DNA of 64,000 nt. Origin: CAYSRC01 sp964446385. GTDB taxonomy: Bacteria; Bacillota; Clostridia; Oscillospirales; Ruminococcaceae. Below the pieces are notes generated by a model. That model did not search any database. It saw nothing but the letters and a program-made list of their open reading frames with translations, and was not told where the DNA came from. The position numbers and the translations under genes were made by a program. Numbering within the stretch: the stretch's first letter is position 1; each line of letters opens with the position of its first letter. Location: contig CAYUOH010000008.1 in NCBI GenBank assembly GCA_964446385.1, positions 23,976 through 87,975 on the forward strand, written 5' to 3'. Below, in pieces: positions 48,294 through 55,253 of this stretch.

Positions 48294-49481
48294 TCAGAGG
48301 GATGCCTTGTAGATTTTAATGATATCTTCCTTGGTAAGAGGAACGAACATCATTCTGCCGCCATTGGCAGCCATCTCGGCCATCTCTTCGAAATGCTCGT
48401 CTGTCATGCCGATTGCGGAAAGGGTGCTGGGTATCTGAAGCTTGTTGAAGAAGAAGTCTTCGGTTGCTTCGATGGCCTTGTTGGCAATCTCATGCTTGTC
48501 AAGAGATGCGTCAATTCCAAATACACCGACACCATATTTTGCGAATACGTCAACTGTCTCTTCGCTGAGGACATAGCGCATCCAGCGGGGCATCAGGATT
48601 GCAAGGCCCTGGCCATGAATAATGTCATGGAAAGCGCCCATCGGGTGCTGCAGACCATGGAGGGTCCAGCCGGAGGTACGGCCGGCGCCAACGAGGCCGT
48701 TGATAGCCCAGGGGGCAGCCCACTGAAGGTTCTGACGGGCCTCAAAGTTCTGAGGATCGGCAAGAGCAACAGGACCGTACTTAACACAGGTTCTCATGAT
48801 AGCCTCTGCGAAGCCGTCTACGAGGTATGTACCGTCGCCGTTGTCAAGATAAGTCTCGGAGGTGTGAATGAAGATATCGGCAACACCGGCAGCAACCTGT
48901 CTCTTAGGTACGGAATAGGTGTACTTCGGATCGAGGATGGAAGCATCAGGTGCGAAGAGATCACCGTGGAAGGAGCCGCCTTTCTGATGGGTGTGCTCGT
49001 TGGTGATGACGGCGCCGCTGTCCATCTCGGAACCGGTGGAAGCCATTGTGCAGATGTCTACGAGAGGCAGAGTCTTTGTGATATCTTTGCCGCTTGCACC
49101 CCATGCCCACAGACCGTCATAGTCGTCGAGATCGGGATAAAAAACAGAAGCACGGATAGCTTTGGAGCAGTCGATAACGGAGCCGCCGCCGATGGCGAGG
49201 ATAACGTCAACGTTGTTGGCTTTGCCTATTTTCGCAGCAGCAATAACGTTGCTGAGGCGGGGGTTGGGTTCAACGCCGTCAAACTCCCACCACTGGAAAC
49301 CATTGTCTTTGAACATTTTTGTGACATAGTCATAGATGCCGGTCGCGGAAGCGGTATTCTTGTCAAAAACCATCAGGACCTTCTTGCCGTACTTATTAAG
49401 TTCGGGAAGAAGATTCTCGATAGCGCCCGCACCGCCGTAAATACGGGTAGGGGTATAGTAATTGTATTGATACTCTCTCAT
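48294..49481 (-). CDS. Iron-containing alcohol dehydrogenase, copy 3 (mosaic)
   Basis: 395 residues; cofactor loop GGGSVID (98-104) and iron ligands D202, H206, H275 and H289 intact. From about residue 186 to the stop it is identical in DNA to copy 1, whereas the middle (WAWGASGK, EMDSGAV, FHGDLFAP) follows copy 2 rather than copy 1 (WAWGSKFG, EMDGGAV, FFGDAFLP). It has a few private changes (KAIRASVF, APDASILD). This makes it a mosaic produced by recombination or gene conversion. Expected cytosolic aldehyde/alcohol oxidoreductase. ATG at 49481, GGAAAGG upstream, own promoter and terminator. Confidence 0.93.
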   Translation of the reverse strand: MREYQYNYYTPTRIYGGAGAIENLLPELNKYGKKVLMVFDKNTASATGIYDYVTKMFKDNGFQWWEFDGVEPNPRLSNVIAAAKIGKANNVDVILAIGGGSVIDCSKAIRASVFYPDLDDYDGLWAWGASGKDITKTLPLVDICTMASTGSEMDSGAVITNEHTHQKGGSFHGDLFAPDASILDPKYTYSVPKRQVAAGVADIFIHTSETYLDNGDGTYLVDGFAEAIMRTCVKYGPVALADPQNFEARQNLQWAAPWAINGLVGAGRTSGWTLHGLQHPMGAFHDIIHGQGLAILMPRWMRYVLSEETVDVFAKYGVGVFGIDASLDKHEIANKAIEATEDFFFNKLQIPSTLSAIGMTDEHFEEMAEMAANGGRMMFVPLTKEDIIKIYKASL

Positions 49482-49490
49482 AATTCATAA

Positions 49491-49509
49491 CCTTTCCGAG
49501 CTTTCGCTC
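49491..49509 (-). promoter_or_regulatory. Conserved leader hairpin, alcohol dehydrogenase copy 3
   Basis: Minus-strand GAGC-GAAA-GCTC (a GNRA tetraloop) followed by GGAAAGG, the ribosome site. The flanks differ from copies 1 and 2 but the core is kept. Confidence 0.6.
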
Positions 49510-49525
49510 TGTTTCATTTGTCTAT

Positions 49526-49554
49526 ATTGTACTCAATTCATTATAAATAGTCAA
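49526..49554 (-). promoter_or_regulatory. Promoter, alcohol dehydrogenase copy 3
   Basis: Minus-strand TTGACT (49554 to 49549), 17 bases, TACAAT (49531 to 49526), with the GAGTACAAT core shared by copies 1 and 2. The rest of the interval 49555-49660 is AT-rich and shows nothing else. Confidence 0.7.
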
Positions 49555-49662
49555 TTTATTAGAGTAAATATATATAAATATCACCGTGACGTAAAAATTC
49601 AGAATGATATTTATAACAGAAGCCTAAATAGTAGAAATGTGCACAAAGATTCGCAAAATATT

Positions 49663-49689
49663 CTGGCACTCTACTATTGACAGTGCTAA
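49663..49689 (+). promoter_or_regulatory. CIRCE-like HrcA operator (degenerate)
   Basis: CTGGCACTC, nine bases, CAGTGCTAA. The HrcA consensus is TTAGCACTC-N9-GAGTGCTAA; the left arm has two mismatches and the right arm one, with the exact nine-base spacer. It overlaps the -35 of the hsp20 promoter, the usual place for HrcA repression of heat-shock genes. Confidence 0.65.
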
Positions 49690-49705
49690 TGCTTACGACT
49701 ATAAT
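49677..49705 (+). promoter_or_regulatory. Consensus promoter of hsp20
   Basis: Perfect TTGACA (49677-49682), 17 bases, perfect TATAAT (49700-49705), about 115 bases before the hsp20 ATG. The leader between has no other recognised element. Confidence 0.85.
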
Positions 49706-49822
49706 CATAATTGAACAGAGAAACAAGCAGGCTGCGAAATTAAGAGGGCTCTGCGGCATGCAAGAACTCTGTATCTGTTTCAACAACAAACCGACGACTT
49801 TTTCAGTAAAGGAGATACAAAA

Positions 49823-50269
49823 ATGTTATTACCAAGCATTTGGGGAAATTCTCTTTTTGACGACTGGTTCGATTTTCCGGATCTCGGAAATCAAAACAAG
49901 GTGGAAAACAAGCTTTACGGTAACCGTGCCGGAAAGCTTATGAAAACTGACGTTCACGAGCACGACGATCTTTATGAAATGGACATCGAACTACCGGGAT
50001 TCAAAAAAGAGGAAATTGAGCTTGAGCTAAACAATGGATATTTGTCCGTCAAGGCCTCTAAAAAACTTGAAGAGGAAGATACCGATAAGCAGGGCGTACT
50101 GATACGTCAGGAGCGCTACGCCGGATTCATGCAGAGAAGTTTCTTTGTAGGCGACAATATCAAGGAAGAAGATATCAAAGCCAAGTTCGAGAACGGAATC
50201 CTTAACCTTTCCATTCCCAAACAGAAACCAAGAATCCCCGAAAAGAAAACCATACTTATCGAAGATTAA
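49823..50269 (+). CDS. Small heat-shock protein, Hsp20/alpha-crystallin family
   Basis: 148 residues. ATP-independent holdase that keeps unfolding proteins soluble. A short N-terminal arm with WGNSLFDDWFDF is followed by an alpha-crystallin domain (about 40-135: DVHEHDDLYEMDIELPGFKKEEI...ERYAGFMQRSF...AKFENGILNLSIPK) and a C-terminal IPEKKTI, in place of the usual IxI tail. ATG at 49823 with AAAGGAGA upstream. Monocistronic, between its own promoter and a strong terminator; the CIRCE-like site suggests heat-shock control through HrcA, which is not encoded here. Confidence 0.93.
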   Translation: MLLPSIWGNSLFDDWFDFPDLGNQNKVENKLYGNRAGKLMKTDVHEHDDLYEMDIELPGFKKEEIELELNNGYLSVKASKKLEEEDTDKQGVLIRQERYAGFMQRSFFVGDNIKEEDIKAKFENGILNLSIPKQKPRIPEKKTILIED

Positions 50270-50281
50270 ACCTTTATAGGC

Positions 50282-50318
50282 AAGCCCGTCACAGAGATAA
50301 TCTGTGGCGGGCTTTTTA
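50282..50318 (+). terminator. Terminator of hsp20
   Basis: Stem AAGCCCGTCACAGA paired with TCTGTGGCGGGCTT (one mismatch pair), loop GATAA, then TTT and AT-rich sequence; 12 bases after the stop. Confidence 0.85.
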
Positions 50319-50342
50319 ATTACGCGATGTATTCTTTTTTAA

Positions 50343-50371
50343 TTGTATTATTCCGGCAAACGGCATATATT
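50343..50371 (+). promoter_or_regulatory. Predicted promoter of the URO-D-family gene
   Basis: TTGTAT (50343-50348), 17 bases, TATATT (50366-50371), about 58 bases before the ATG. Confidence 0.55.
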
Positions 50372-50428
50372 TTATATCAGAGCTTTAGCAAATAGTTATT
50401 TGAATTTCTATACACAAGGAGAATATCA

Positions 50429-51418
50429 ATGCTTACCAAAAGGCAGAACATGATTGAAACTATCCGCGGAGGAAACCCGGACCGCTTTGTAAACGGTCAC
50501 GAGGCGCTTGCCATATTCCGTACAAGCCCTTATTCAAAAGCTTTCCCCAGACCCGTACGCGGCGGCCCGAACAGTGTCAACGGCTGGGGTGTAACCATTC
50601 AGTTCCCTGAATATGAGCCCGGTGCCTTCCCCGTACACGATGAAGATCACATCGTTCTGAAGGATATCGAACACTGGCGCGACTACGTCAAAGCCCCGGA
50701 GCTAAACTATACAGAGGCAGACTGGGCGGACGCCGCTGCAGAAGCAGCCGCTATTGACAGAAATGAATATTTCGCGACATTCATGGTTGCCCCCGGTATT
50801 TTTGAGCAGTGTCACGAACTTATGAGTATGGTCGGTGCTCTTACGGCTTTTGCCGAGTATCCCGATGAAATGCACGAACTGATAGATTATATCACAGAGT
50901 TTGAGCTTAAATTAGCCGAACAAATCTGTAAATACGTCAAACCGGACGCAATTCTACATCATGATGACTGGGGCAGCCTGACAAATTCATTCCTCTCTCC
51001 CAGGATGTTTGATGAATTTATCACGCCGGCTTTCACAAAGATTTACGGCTATTATAAATCTCACGGCGTAGAGCTGATCATTCACCACAGTGATTCATAT
51101 GCCGCAAATCTCGTTCCTTCCATGATAAAGATGGGTATCGACGTATGGCAGGGTCCGGCAAGCACCAACAACATCAAGGATCTTATCGAGAAATTCGGCG
51201 GGAAGATCACCTTTATGGGTGAAGTTGACAGTACCGTAGTTGACATCGACGGATGGACTGACGAGATATGCTACAACCAAGTCAAAAAGATCTGCGAAAA
51301 GAACGGAATGAAGTACTTTATTCCCTGCATTCTCGGGGGCACATGCCACATTGGCGTATCAGACGCCGTTCTCAGAGCAGTTGACAAATACAACACCGAA
51401 AGATTCGGAATTTGTTGA
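50429..51418 (+). CDS. URO-D-family protein (uroporphyrinogen decarboxylase-like)
   Basis: 329 residues of the URO-D superfamily, which includes HemE and the corrinoid-protein methyltransferases of anaerobes. It lacks HemE's N-terminal RQAGRY substrate motif, so haem synthesis is unlikely. Conserved features visible are HHDDWGS (about 178), ELIIHHSDSYAANLVPSM (about 215), MGEVDS and a C-terminal CILGGTCHIG. Zinc-dependent methyltransferases have HxC near the second site; here it is HSD, so methyl transfer is also unproven. The position between hsp20 and a convergent trpB2 gives no clue. ATG at 50429 with AAGGAG upstream. Confidence 0.75.
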   Translation: MLTKRQNMIETIRGGNPDRFVNGHEALAIFRTSPYSKAFPRPVRGGPNSVNGWGVTIQFPEYEPGAFPVHDEDHIVLKDIEHWRDYVKAPELNYTEADWADAAAEAAAIDRNEYFATFMVAPGIFEQCHELMSMVGALTAFAEYPDEMHELIDYITEFELKLAEQICKYVKPDAILHHDDWGSLTNSFLSPRMFDEFITPAFTKIYGYYKSHGVELIIHHSDSYAANLVPSMIKMGIDVWQGPASTNNIKDLIEKFGGKITFMGEVDSTVVDIDGWTDEICYNQVKKICEKNGMKYFIPCILGGTCHIGVSDAVLRAVDKYNTERFGIC

Positions 51419-51449
51419 AGTCATAAAGACTGATTTTATAGTTAAAAAT

Positions 51450-51490
51450 AGACACTGTGAAGTAAAACTTCACAGTGTCTTTCTTTTTTA
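51450..51490. terminator. Bidirectional terminator between convergent genes
   Basis: Perfect 14-pair stem AGACACTGTGAAGT/ACTTCACAGTGTCT with a three-base loop. TTCTTTTTT follows on the plus strand and TATTTTTAAC on the minus strand, so it can serve both the URO-D-family gene and trpB2. Confidence 0.9.
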
Positions 51491-51510
51491 TAATGTTTTG
51501 GACCTGATTA

Positions 51511-52875
51511 TTATACTTTAGGAAGTTCGGCAAAACTTGCTTCCAGCTCTTCATCAGTCGGAATATAGTCATCCATCTTGCCGTCATGGAATTTTTCATA
51601 AGCCATCATGTCGAAATAGCCCGTTCCGGTAAGACCGAATACAATTGTTTTCTCTTCTCCGGTTTCACGGCATTTTTCCGCCTCGTCGATAGCAACCTTG
51701 ATCGCATGGGCGCTTTCGGGTGCGGGAAGGATCCCCTCTACACGGGCAAAGCGTTCCGCCGCTTCAAACACACTTGTCTGAGGTACTGCAACAGCCTCCA
51801 TCAGTCCGTCATCATAGAGCTGAGAAAGAATGGAACTCATACCATGATAACGCAATCCGCCTGCGTGGTTCGGTGCAGGAATAAAATTGCTTCCGAGTGT
51901 ATACATTTTGGCAAGCGGGCAGACCTTTCCGGTATCACAGAAATCATAGGCAAATTTGCCGCGCGTGAAGCTCGGACATGATGCAGGTTCAACTGCTATA
52001 ATTCTGTAATCGGCAAGGCCTTTGATCTTATCTCTCATAAACGGTGATATCAGACCGCCAAGATTGGATCCGCCTCCGGCACAGCCAATAATGATATCAG
52101 GATGGATATCATATTTCTTGAGTGCCGCTTCCGTTTCGAGCCCGATGATGCTCTGATGCAGAAGCACCTGATTCAAAACGCTTCCGAGAACATAACGGTA
52201 TCCCTCCGAAGTGGTTGCCGCCTCGACAGCCTCCGAAATCGCGCATCCAAGGCTTCCGCCGGTACCGGGATGTGCCGCAAGGATCCTCTTACCTACTTCT
52301 GTAGCCATAGACGGAGACGGTGTAACGGATGCCCCATAGGTTCTCATTACTTCGCGGCGGAATGGCTTCTGTTCATAGGATACCTTTACCATAAAAACTT
52401 TACAGTCGAGACCCAGGTAAGCACATGCCATGGAAAGCGCCGTACCCCACTGTCCTGCACCGGTTTCTGTCGTTACGCCCTTAAGTCCCTGTTTCTTAGC
52501 ATAGTAAGCCTGCGCTATGGCAGAATTGAGTTTATGAGAGCCGCTGGTGTTGTTACCTTCGAACTTGTAGTAAATCTTAGCCGGAGTTTTCAAGGCTTCT
52601 TCCAAACAATAGGCACGAATAAGCGGAGACGGACGATACATTTTGTAAAATTCATAGACTTCTTCAGGAATTGGGAAGTACGCCGTATCATCATCCAGTT
52701 CCTGTTTAATCAGTTCGTCACAGAAAACGGGTGCCAGTTCTTCAGGTTTCATTGGTTGGAGAGTACCGGGATTCAGGAGCGGAGCCGGTTTGTTCTTCAT
52801 ATCGGCTCGGAGGTTATACCATGCTCTCGGCATCTCTTCTTCGTTAAGATAGATTTTATATGGAATTTTTTCCAT
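51511..52875 (-). CDS. trpB2: Tryptophan synthase beta-like protein TrpB2
   Basis: 454 residues. PLP enzyme making tryptophan from indole and serine. The longer length, N-terminal arm (about 1-75) and NTSGSHKLNSA (Schiff-base K115) identify the TrpB2 class, which does not need TrpA; GCAGGGSNLGG (about 280) holds the PLP phosphate. There is no trpA nearby, so it probably salvages free indole. ATG at 52875, AAAGGA eight bases upstream. It ends the paaK-ACT-trpB2 operon, 117 bases after the ACT gene, and falls under the Phe/Trp attenuator at the front of the operon. Confidence 0.93.
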   Translation of the reverse strand: MEKIPYKIYLNEEEMPRAWYNLRADMKNKPAPLLNPGTLQPMKPEELAPVFCDELIKQELDDDTAYFPIPEEVYEFYKMYRPSPLIRAYCLEEALKTPAKIYYKFEGNNTSGSHKLNSAIAQAYYAKKQGLKGVTTETGAGQWGTALSMACAYLGLDCKVFMVKVSYEQKPFRREVMRTYGASVTPSPSMATEVGKRILAAHPGTGGSLGCAISEAVEAATTSEGYRYVLGSVLNQVLLHQSIIGLETEAALKKYDIHPDIIIGCAGGGSNLGGLISPFMRDKIKGLADYRIIAVEPASCPSFTRGKFAYDFCDTGKVCPLAKMYTLGSNFIPAPNHAGGLRYHGMSSILSQLYDDGLMEAVAVPQTSVFEAAERFARVEGILPAPESAHAIKVAIDEAEKCRETGEEKTIVFGLTGTGYFDMMAYEKFHDGKMDDYIPTDEELEASFAELPKV

Positions 52876-52893
52876 TTTTACAGTCCTTTCGTT

Positions 52894-52968
52894 TGTGTTT
52901 TATTTGTAATCTTATCTGATCAGTTCATTTATCTTCGGCGCTTAGCGCCATTCTTTGGATAAAACACA
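52894..52968 (-). promoter_or_regulatory. Structured RNA segment between ACT gene and trpB2
   Basis: In the 117-base gap, minus-strand TGTGTTTTAT (52968 to 52959) pairs exactly with ATAAAACACA (52903 to 52894), closing a domain with an inner GGCGC-TAA-GCGCC hairpin (52937-52949) and a CTGATCAG palindrome. No T tract follows the hairpin, so it is not a plain terminator. It may set the trpB2 expression level or mRNA stability. Confidence 0.45.
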
Positions 52969-52992
52969 CATACTCGGTCTCTCCTATTAAAA

Positions 52993-53433
52993 TTATTGTT
53001 TCGCCTCAAGCAGTTCTTGAATATCTTCGTTTTGAAGCGTTTCAATTTGTTTGGAATTCAAATGGCTCTCAGCACTTCGGAAGTCGTCAACTCTGAAAAC
53101 CGCGTAGGCATTTTGGTTGGGTGCAGCGAAAGCATACATGTACTCAATGTTTATTTTTGATTCCTCAAGGATATCGAGAATTTTCTGCAAACCGCCTGAT
53201 TGATCGTCCATTTTTACTGCAATTACTTCTGTAAGTCTCACGATGGTTTCAGCAGATAACAGTTGTTCGGCCTTTTTTACATCTTCAGTTATCAAACGGA
53301 GAATACCAAATTCCGCAGTGTCTGCAAGGCTCAGCGCACGGATATTTATTCCTGCATCAGAAATCTTTCGAATGATCTCTGCCAATGTTCCGGGTCTGTT
53401 TTCCAAATAAACTGATAATTGTTTGACGGCCAT
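52993..53433 (-). CDS. Tandem ACT-domain protein
   Basis: 146 residues made of two ACT ligand-binding domains (about 4-70 and 72-142), starting KQLSVYLENRPGTLAEIIRKI and repeating with the NIEYMYAF strand. ACT domains bind amino acids; stand-alone ones act as sensors or regulatory subunits. No catalytic or DNA-binding part is present. Stand-alone ACT proteins of this size are commonly encoded beside phenylacetate-CoA ligase in anaerobes, so it may report aromatic amino acid levels to PaaK or a partner; that is inference. ATG at 53433, AGGAGG nine bases upstream, 14 bases after paaK. Confidence 0.9.
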   Translation of the reverse strand: MAVKQLSVYLENRPGTLAEIIRKISDAGINIRALSLADTAEFGILRLITEDVKKAEQLLSAETIVRLTEVIAVKMDDQSGGLQKILDILEESKINIEYMYAFAAPNQNAYAVFRVDDFRSAESHLNSKQIETLQNEDIQELLEAKQ

Positions 53434-53447
53434 TTATCCATTCCTCC

Positions 53448-54755
53448 TTAATCGTGAAGCTTTCTTTTATCTATGACTCTGACTGCTTTTCCTTCGCTTC
53501 GAGCAATCGTTTTGGGAAGAACCAAGTGAACCTTTGCCCCGATTCCGAGCATTGCCCTCATAGCTGCTTCAAGAGAATCTTCTCGAACTTGCATATCAGC
53601 CACGACGTCAGAGAACATTTCATTCGTGATTTCCACATTAATGGACAGCATGTCGGTGTTGTTCTTCCGATCAACTTCAATCATGTAATTCGGTGCATAT
53701 CCCTCGTTCAGCAGTACCGTCTCAATCTGGCTTGGGAAGACATTCACTCCGCGGATTATCAACATGTCGTCGCTTCGTCCCCTTGGCTTGCTCATTTTCA
53801 TATGAGTTCTGCCACAAGAACATTTTTTTCGGGACAGCATACAGAGATCTTTGGTTCTGTAACGGAGAAGCGGGAATGCCTCTTTATCAAGGCAAGTGAT
53901 AACCAGTTCCCCTATATTCCCTTCAGGCAACACCTCTCCTGTATCGGGATCAATTATTTCAGCATAGAAGTGGTCTTCATTAATATGCATTCCACTCTGT
54001 TCTTCACATTCAAAAGACACACCGGGACCGCTGATCTCGGTCAACCCGTAGATATCATAAGCTTTGATACCAAGACTTTTTTCTATGCTTCTACGCATTT
54101 CTTCGGTCCATGGTTCCGCTCCGAAAATTCCGGCTTTCAGTTTATTATCTTCGGGCTTATACCCTTTTTCTGCCAGCGTTTCACCAATATATGCAGCATA
54201 TGATGGCGTACAGCAAAGGATTGTTGCATTGAGATCCATCATGAATTGTATTTGACGGTCAGTATTGCCGGAAGACATCGGCAGGGTCAAACATCCTACT
54301 TTATGTGATCCGCCATTCAAGCCCGCGCCGCCCGTGAACAAGCCGTATCCGTAACAAACCTGACAGACATCGGACTTTGTGCCCCCGACCGCAACAATTG
54401 CTCTGGCGCAGCATTCTTCCCATAGGTCGATATCTTTCTGTGTATAAAAAGCGATAACTCGTTTCCCGGTTGTGCCGGATGTGGACTGAATACGGACACA
54501 ATTATCCAGCTCTGTCCCGAGGAGACCGTACGGATATGCTTCTCTGAGATCATCTTTTGTAAGGAACGGCAGTTTACAGATATCTTCAATACCCTTAATA
54601 TCCGCAGGTGTTAATCCTTTTTGATCCATCAGATTTCTGTAGTAAGGCACATTTGTATACACATGCTGTACCTGTTTGACGATTTTTTTATTTTGAATTC
54701 TGATGATCTCAGCTCTTGAAGCGGTTTCAATTTCTTTCTGGTAATAGCGATCCAT
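53448..54755 (-). CDS. paaK: Phenylacetate-CoA ligase family (arylacetate-CoA ligase)
   Basis: 435 residues, adenylate-forming enzyme activating phenylacetate, and often indoleacetate, with ATP and CoA. Motifs: phosphate loop QSTSGTTGKR (about 90), YGLTEISGPG (about 235), RYRTKDL and the C-terminal hinge SDDMLIIRGVNVFPSQIE. In anaerobes the aryl-CoA feeds indolepyruvate ferredoxin oxidoreductase, which reductively carboxylates it to an arylpyruvate, the precursor of Phe, Tyr or Trp. With trpB2 behind it and a Phe/Trp leader peptide in front, a salvage (anabolic) role fits better than degradation. ATG at 54755 with GGAGG six bases upstream. Confidence 0.92.
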   Translation of the reverse strand: MDRYYQKEIETASRAEIIRIQNKKIVKQVQHVYTNVPYYRNLMDQKGLTPADIKGIEDICKLPFLTKDDLREAYPYGLLGTELDNCVRIQSTSGTTGKRVIAFYTQKDIDLWEECCARAIVAVGGTKSDVCQVCYGYGLFTGGAGLNGGSHKVGCLTLPMSSGNTDRQIQFMMDLNATILCCTPSYAAYIGETLAEKGYKPEDNKLKAGIFGAEPWTEEMRRSIEKSLGIKAYDIYGLTEISGPGVSFECEEQSGMHINEDHFYAEIIDPDTGEVLPEGNIGELVITCLDKEAFPLLRYRTKDLCMLSRKKCSCGRTHMKMSKPRGRSDDMLIIRGVNVFPSQIETVLLNEGYAPNYMIEVDRKNNTDMLSINVEITNEMFSDVVADMQVREDSLEAAMRAMLGIGAKVHLVLPKTIARSEGKAVRVIDKRKLHD

Positions 54756-54811
54756 GCAATACCTCCAAAATATAATAAGTGCAGTATCCTTTTTAAAAAC
54801 ATATTATATAT

Positions 54812-54855
54812 AAAAAAAGAGAGGTGCGGCTCAGGTTAATCTGATCCGCACCTCT
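54812..54855 (-). terminator. Attenuator terminator of the paaK operon
   Basis: Ten-pair stem AGAGGTGCGG/CCGCACCTCT, extended by CAG/CTG within the loop, followed by C and seven Ts on the minus strand. It lies about 55 bases before paaK and 18 bases after the stop codon of the FFWWF leader peptide, the geometry of a biosynthetic-operon attenuator. Confidence 0.85.
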
Positions 54856-54873
54856 TTATGTCATATTATATGA

Positions 54874-54969
54874 TCATAACTCTGTGCATCGCAAATTACC
54901 TTTACCAAGAAACTCAGTAAAGCTAAACCACCAAAAAAAGGTTTTTGCGATGCAGTTAATATTTCTCAT
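54874..54969 (-). CDS. Leader peptide rich in Phe and Trp codons (attenuator peptide)
   Basis: A 31-codon frame, ATG at 54969 to TGA at 54876-54874, with GGAG eight bases upstream of the ATG. Residues 11-20 read FFWWFSFTEF, that is five Phe and two adjacent Trp codons within ten positions (Trp codons at 54933-54928). Such runs of the end-product codon are the hallmark of leader peptides that sense charged tRNA by ribosome stalling, as in E. coli trp and pheA. It lies between the operon promoter and an intrinsic terminator. The peptide is probably non-functional apart from being translated. It is too short for routine gene calling. Confidence 0.8.
   Translation of the reverse strand: MRNINCIAKTFFWWFSFTEFLGKGNLRCTEL
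54885..54954 (-). promoter_or_regulatory. Hairpin enclosing the Phe/Trp codons of the leader
   Basis: Minus-strand TGCATCGCAAA (54954 to 54944) pairs perfectly (11 bp) with TTTGCGATGCA (54895 to 54885); inside, ACCTTT can pair with AAAGGT. The stalling codons sit in the loop region, so a stalled ribosome would open this hairpin and change downstream folding. A candidate antiterminator is ACCTTTTT with AAAGAGGT, the foot of the terminator; the exact set of alternative folds needs computation. Confidence 0.65.
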
Positions 54970-55104
54970 AACCATTTCTCCGTCTGCTCTTCTAACGAGT
55001 CTGTATTCAGATCACAGGACCGCTTTGAAGAATCGCATATTGCAAGGTATATAATACTTGATGACTGTATGGTTTTATGGTAGTATTTTTTCCTATTGCG
55101 CTAT

Positions 55105-55133
55105 ATAGTAACAGGCGGATATTGTATTGTCAA
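55105..55133 (-). promoter_or_regulatory. Predicted promoter of the paaK operon
   Basis: Minus-strand TTGACA (55133 to 55128), 17 bases, TACTAT (55110 to 55105). It predicts a leader of about 340 bases in front of paaK containing the leader peptide and terminator. The bases between 55100 and 54990 are also able to form short hairpins but show no known riboswitch pattern. Confidence 0.6.
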
Positions 55134-55253
55134 TACTTTTATGTGATAAAATCTTATTACCCTGACACATATAAATTGAAAACATTACTTTCATTTGAAA
55201 TTGTTACTACAGCTCGTTTATTAAAAATATACCCGATCCGGAGGCAATACTAT

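Noticed and set aside
47259..49490. A 743-codon open frame on the plus strand across the dehydrogenase copies
   Set aside because: It is antisense to two copies of well-recognised genes, has no ribosome site and no family similarity; it stays open because of the codon pattern of the true genes.
50429..51418. True HemE uroporphyrinogen decarboxylase
   Set aside because: The N-terminal RQAGRY substrate motif is missing and no haem gene is adjacent.
54812..55100. T-box riboswitch before paaK
   Set aside because: The 14-base T-box (AGGGTGG-N-ACCGCG type) is not found ahead of the terminator, and a translated FFWWF frame explains the region better.
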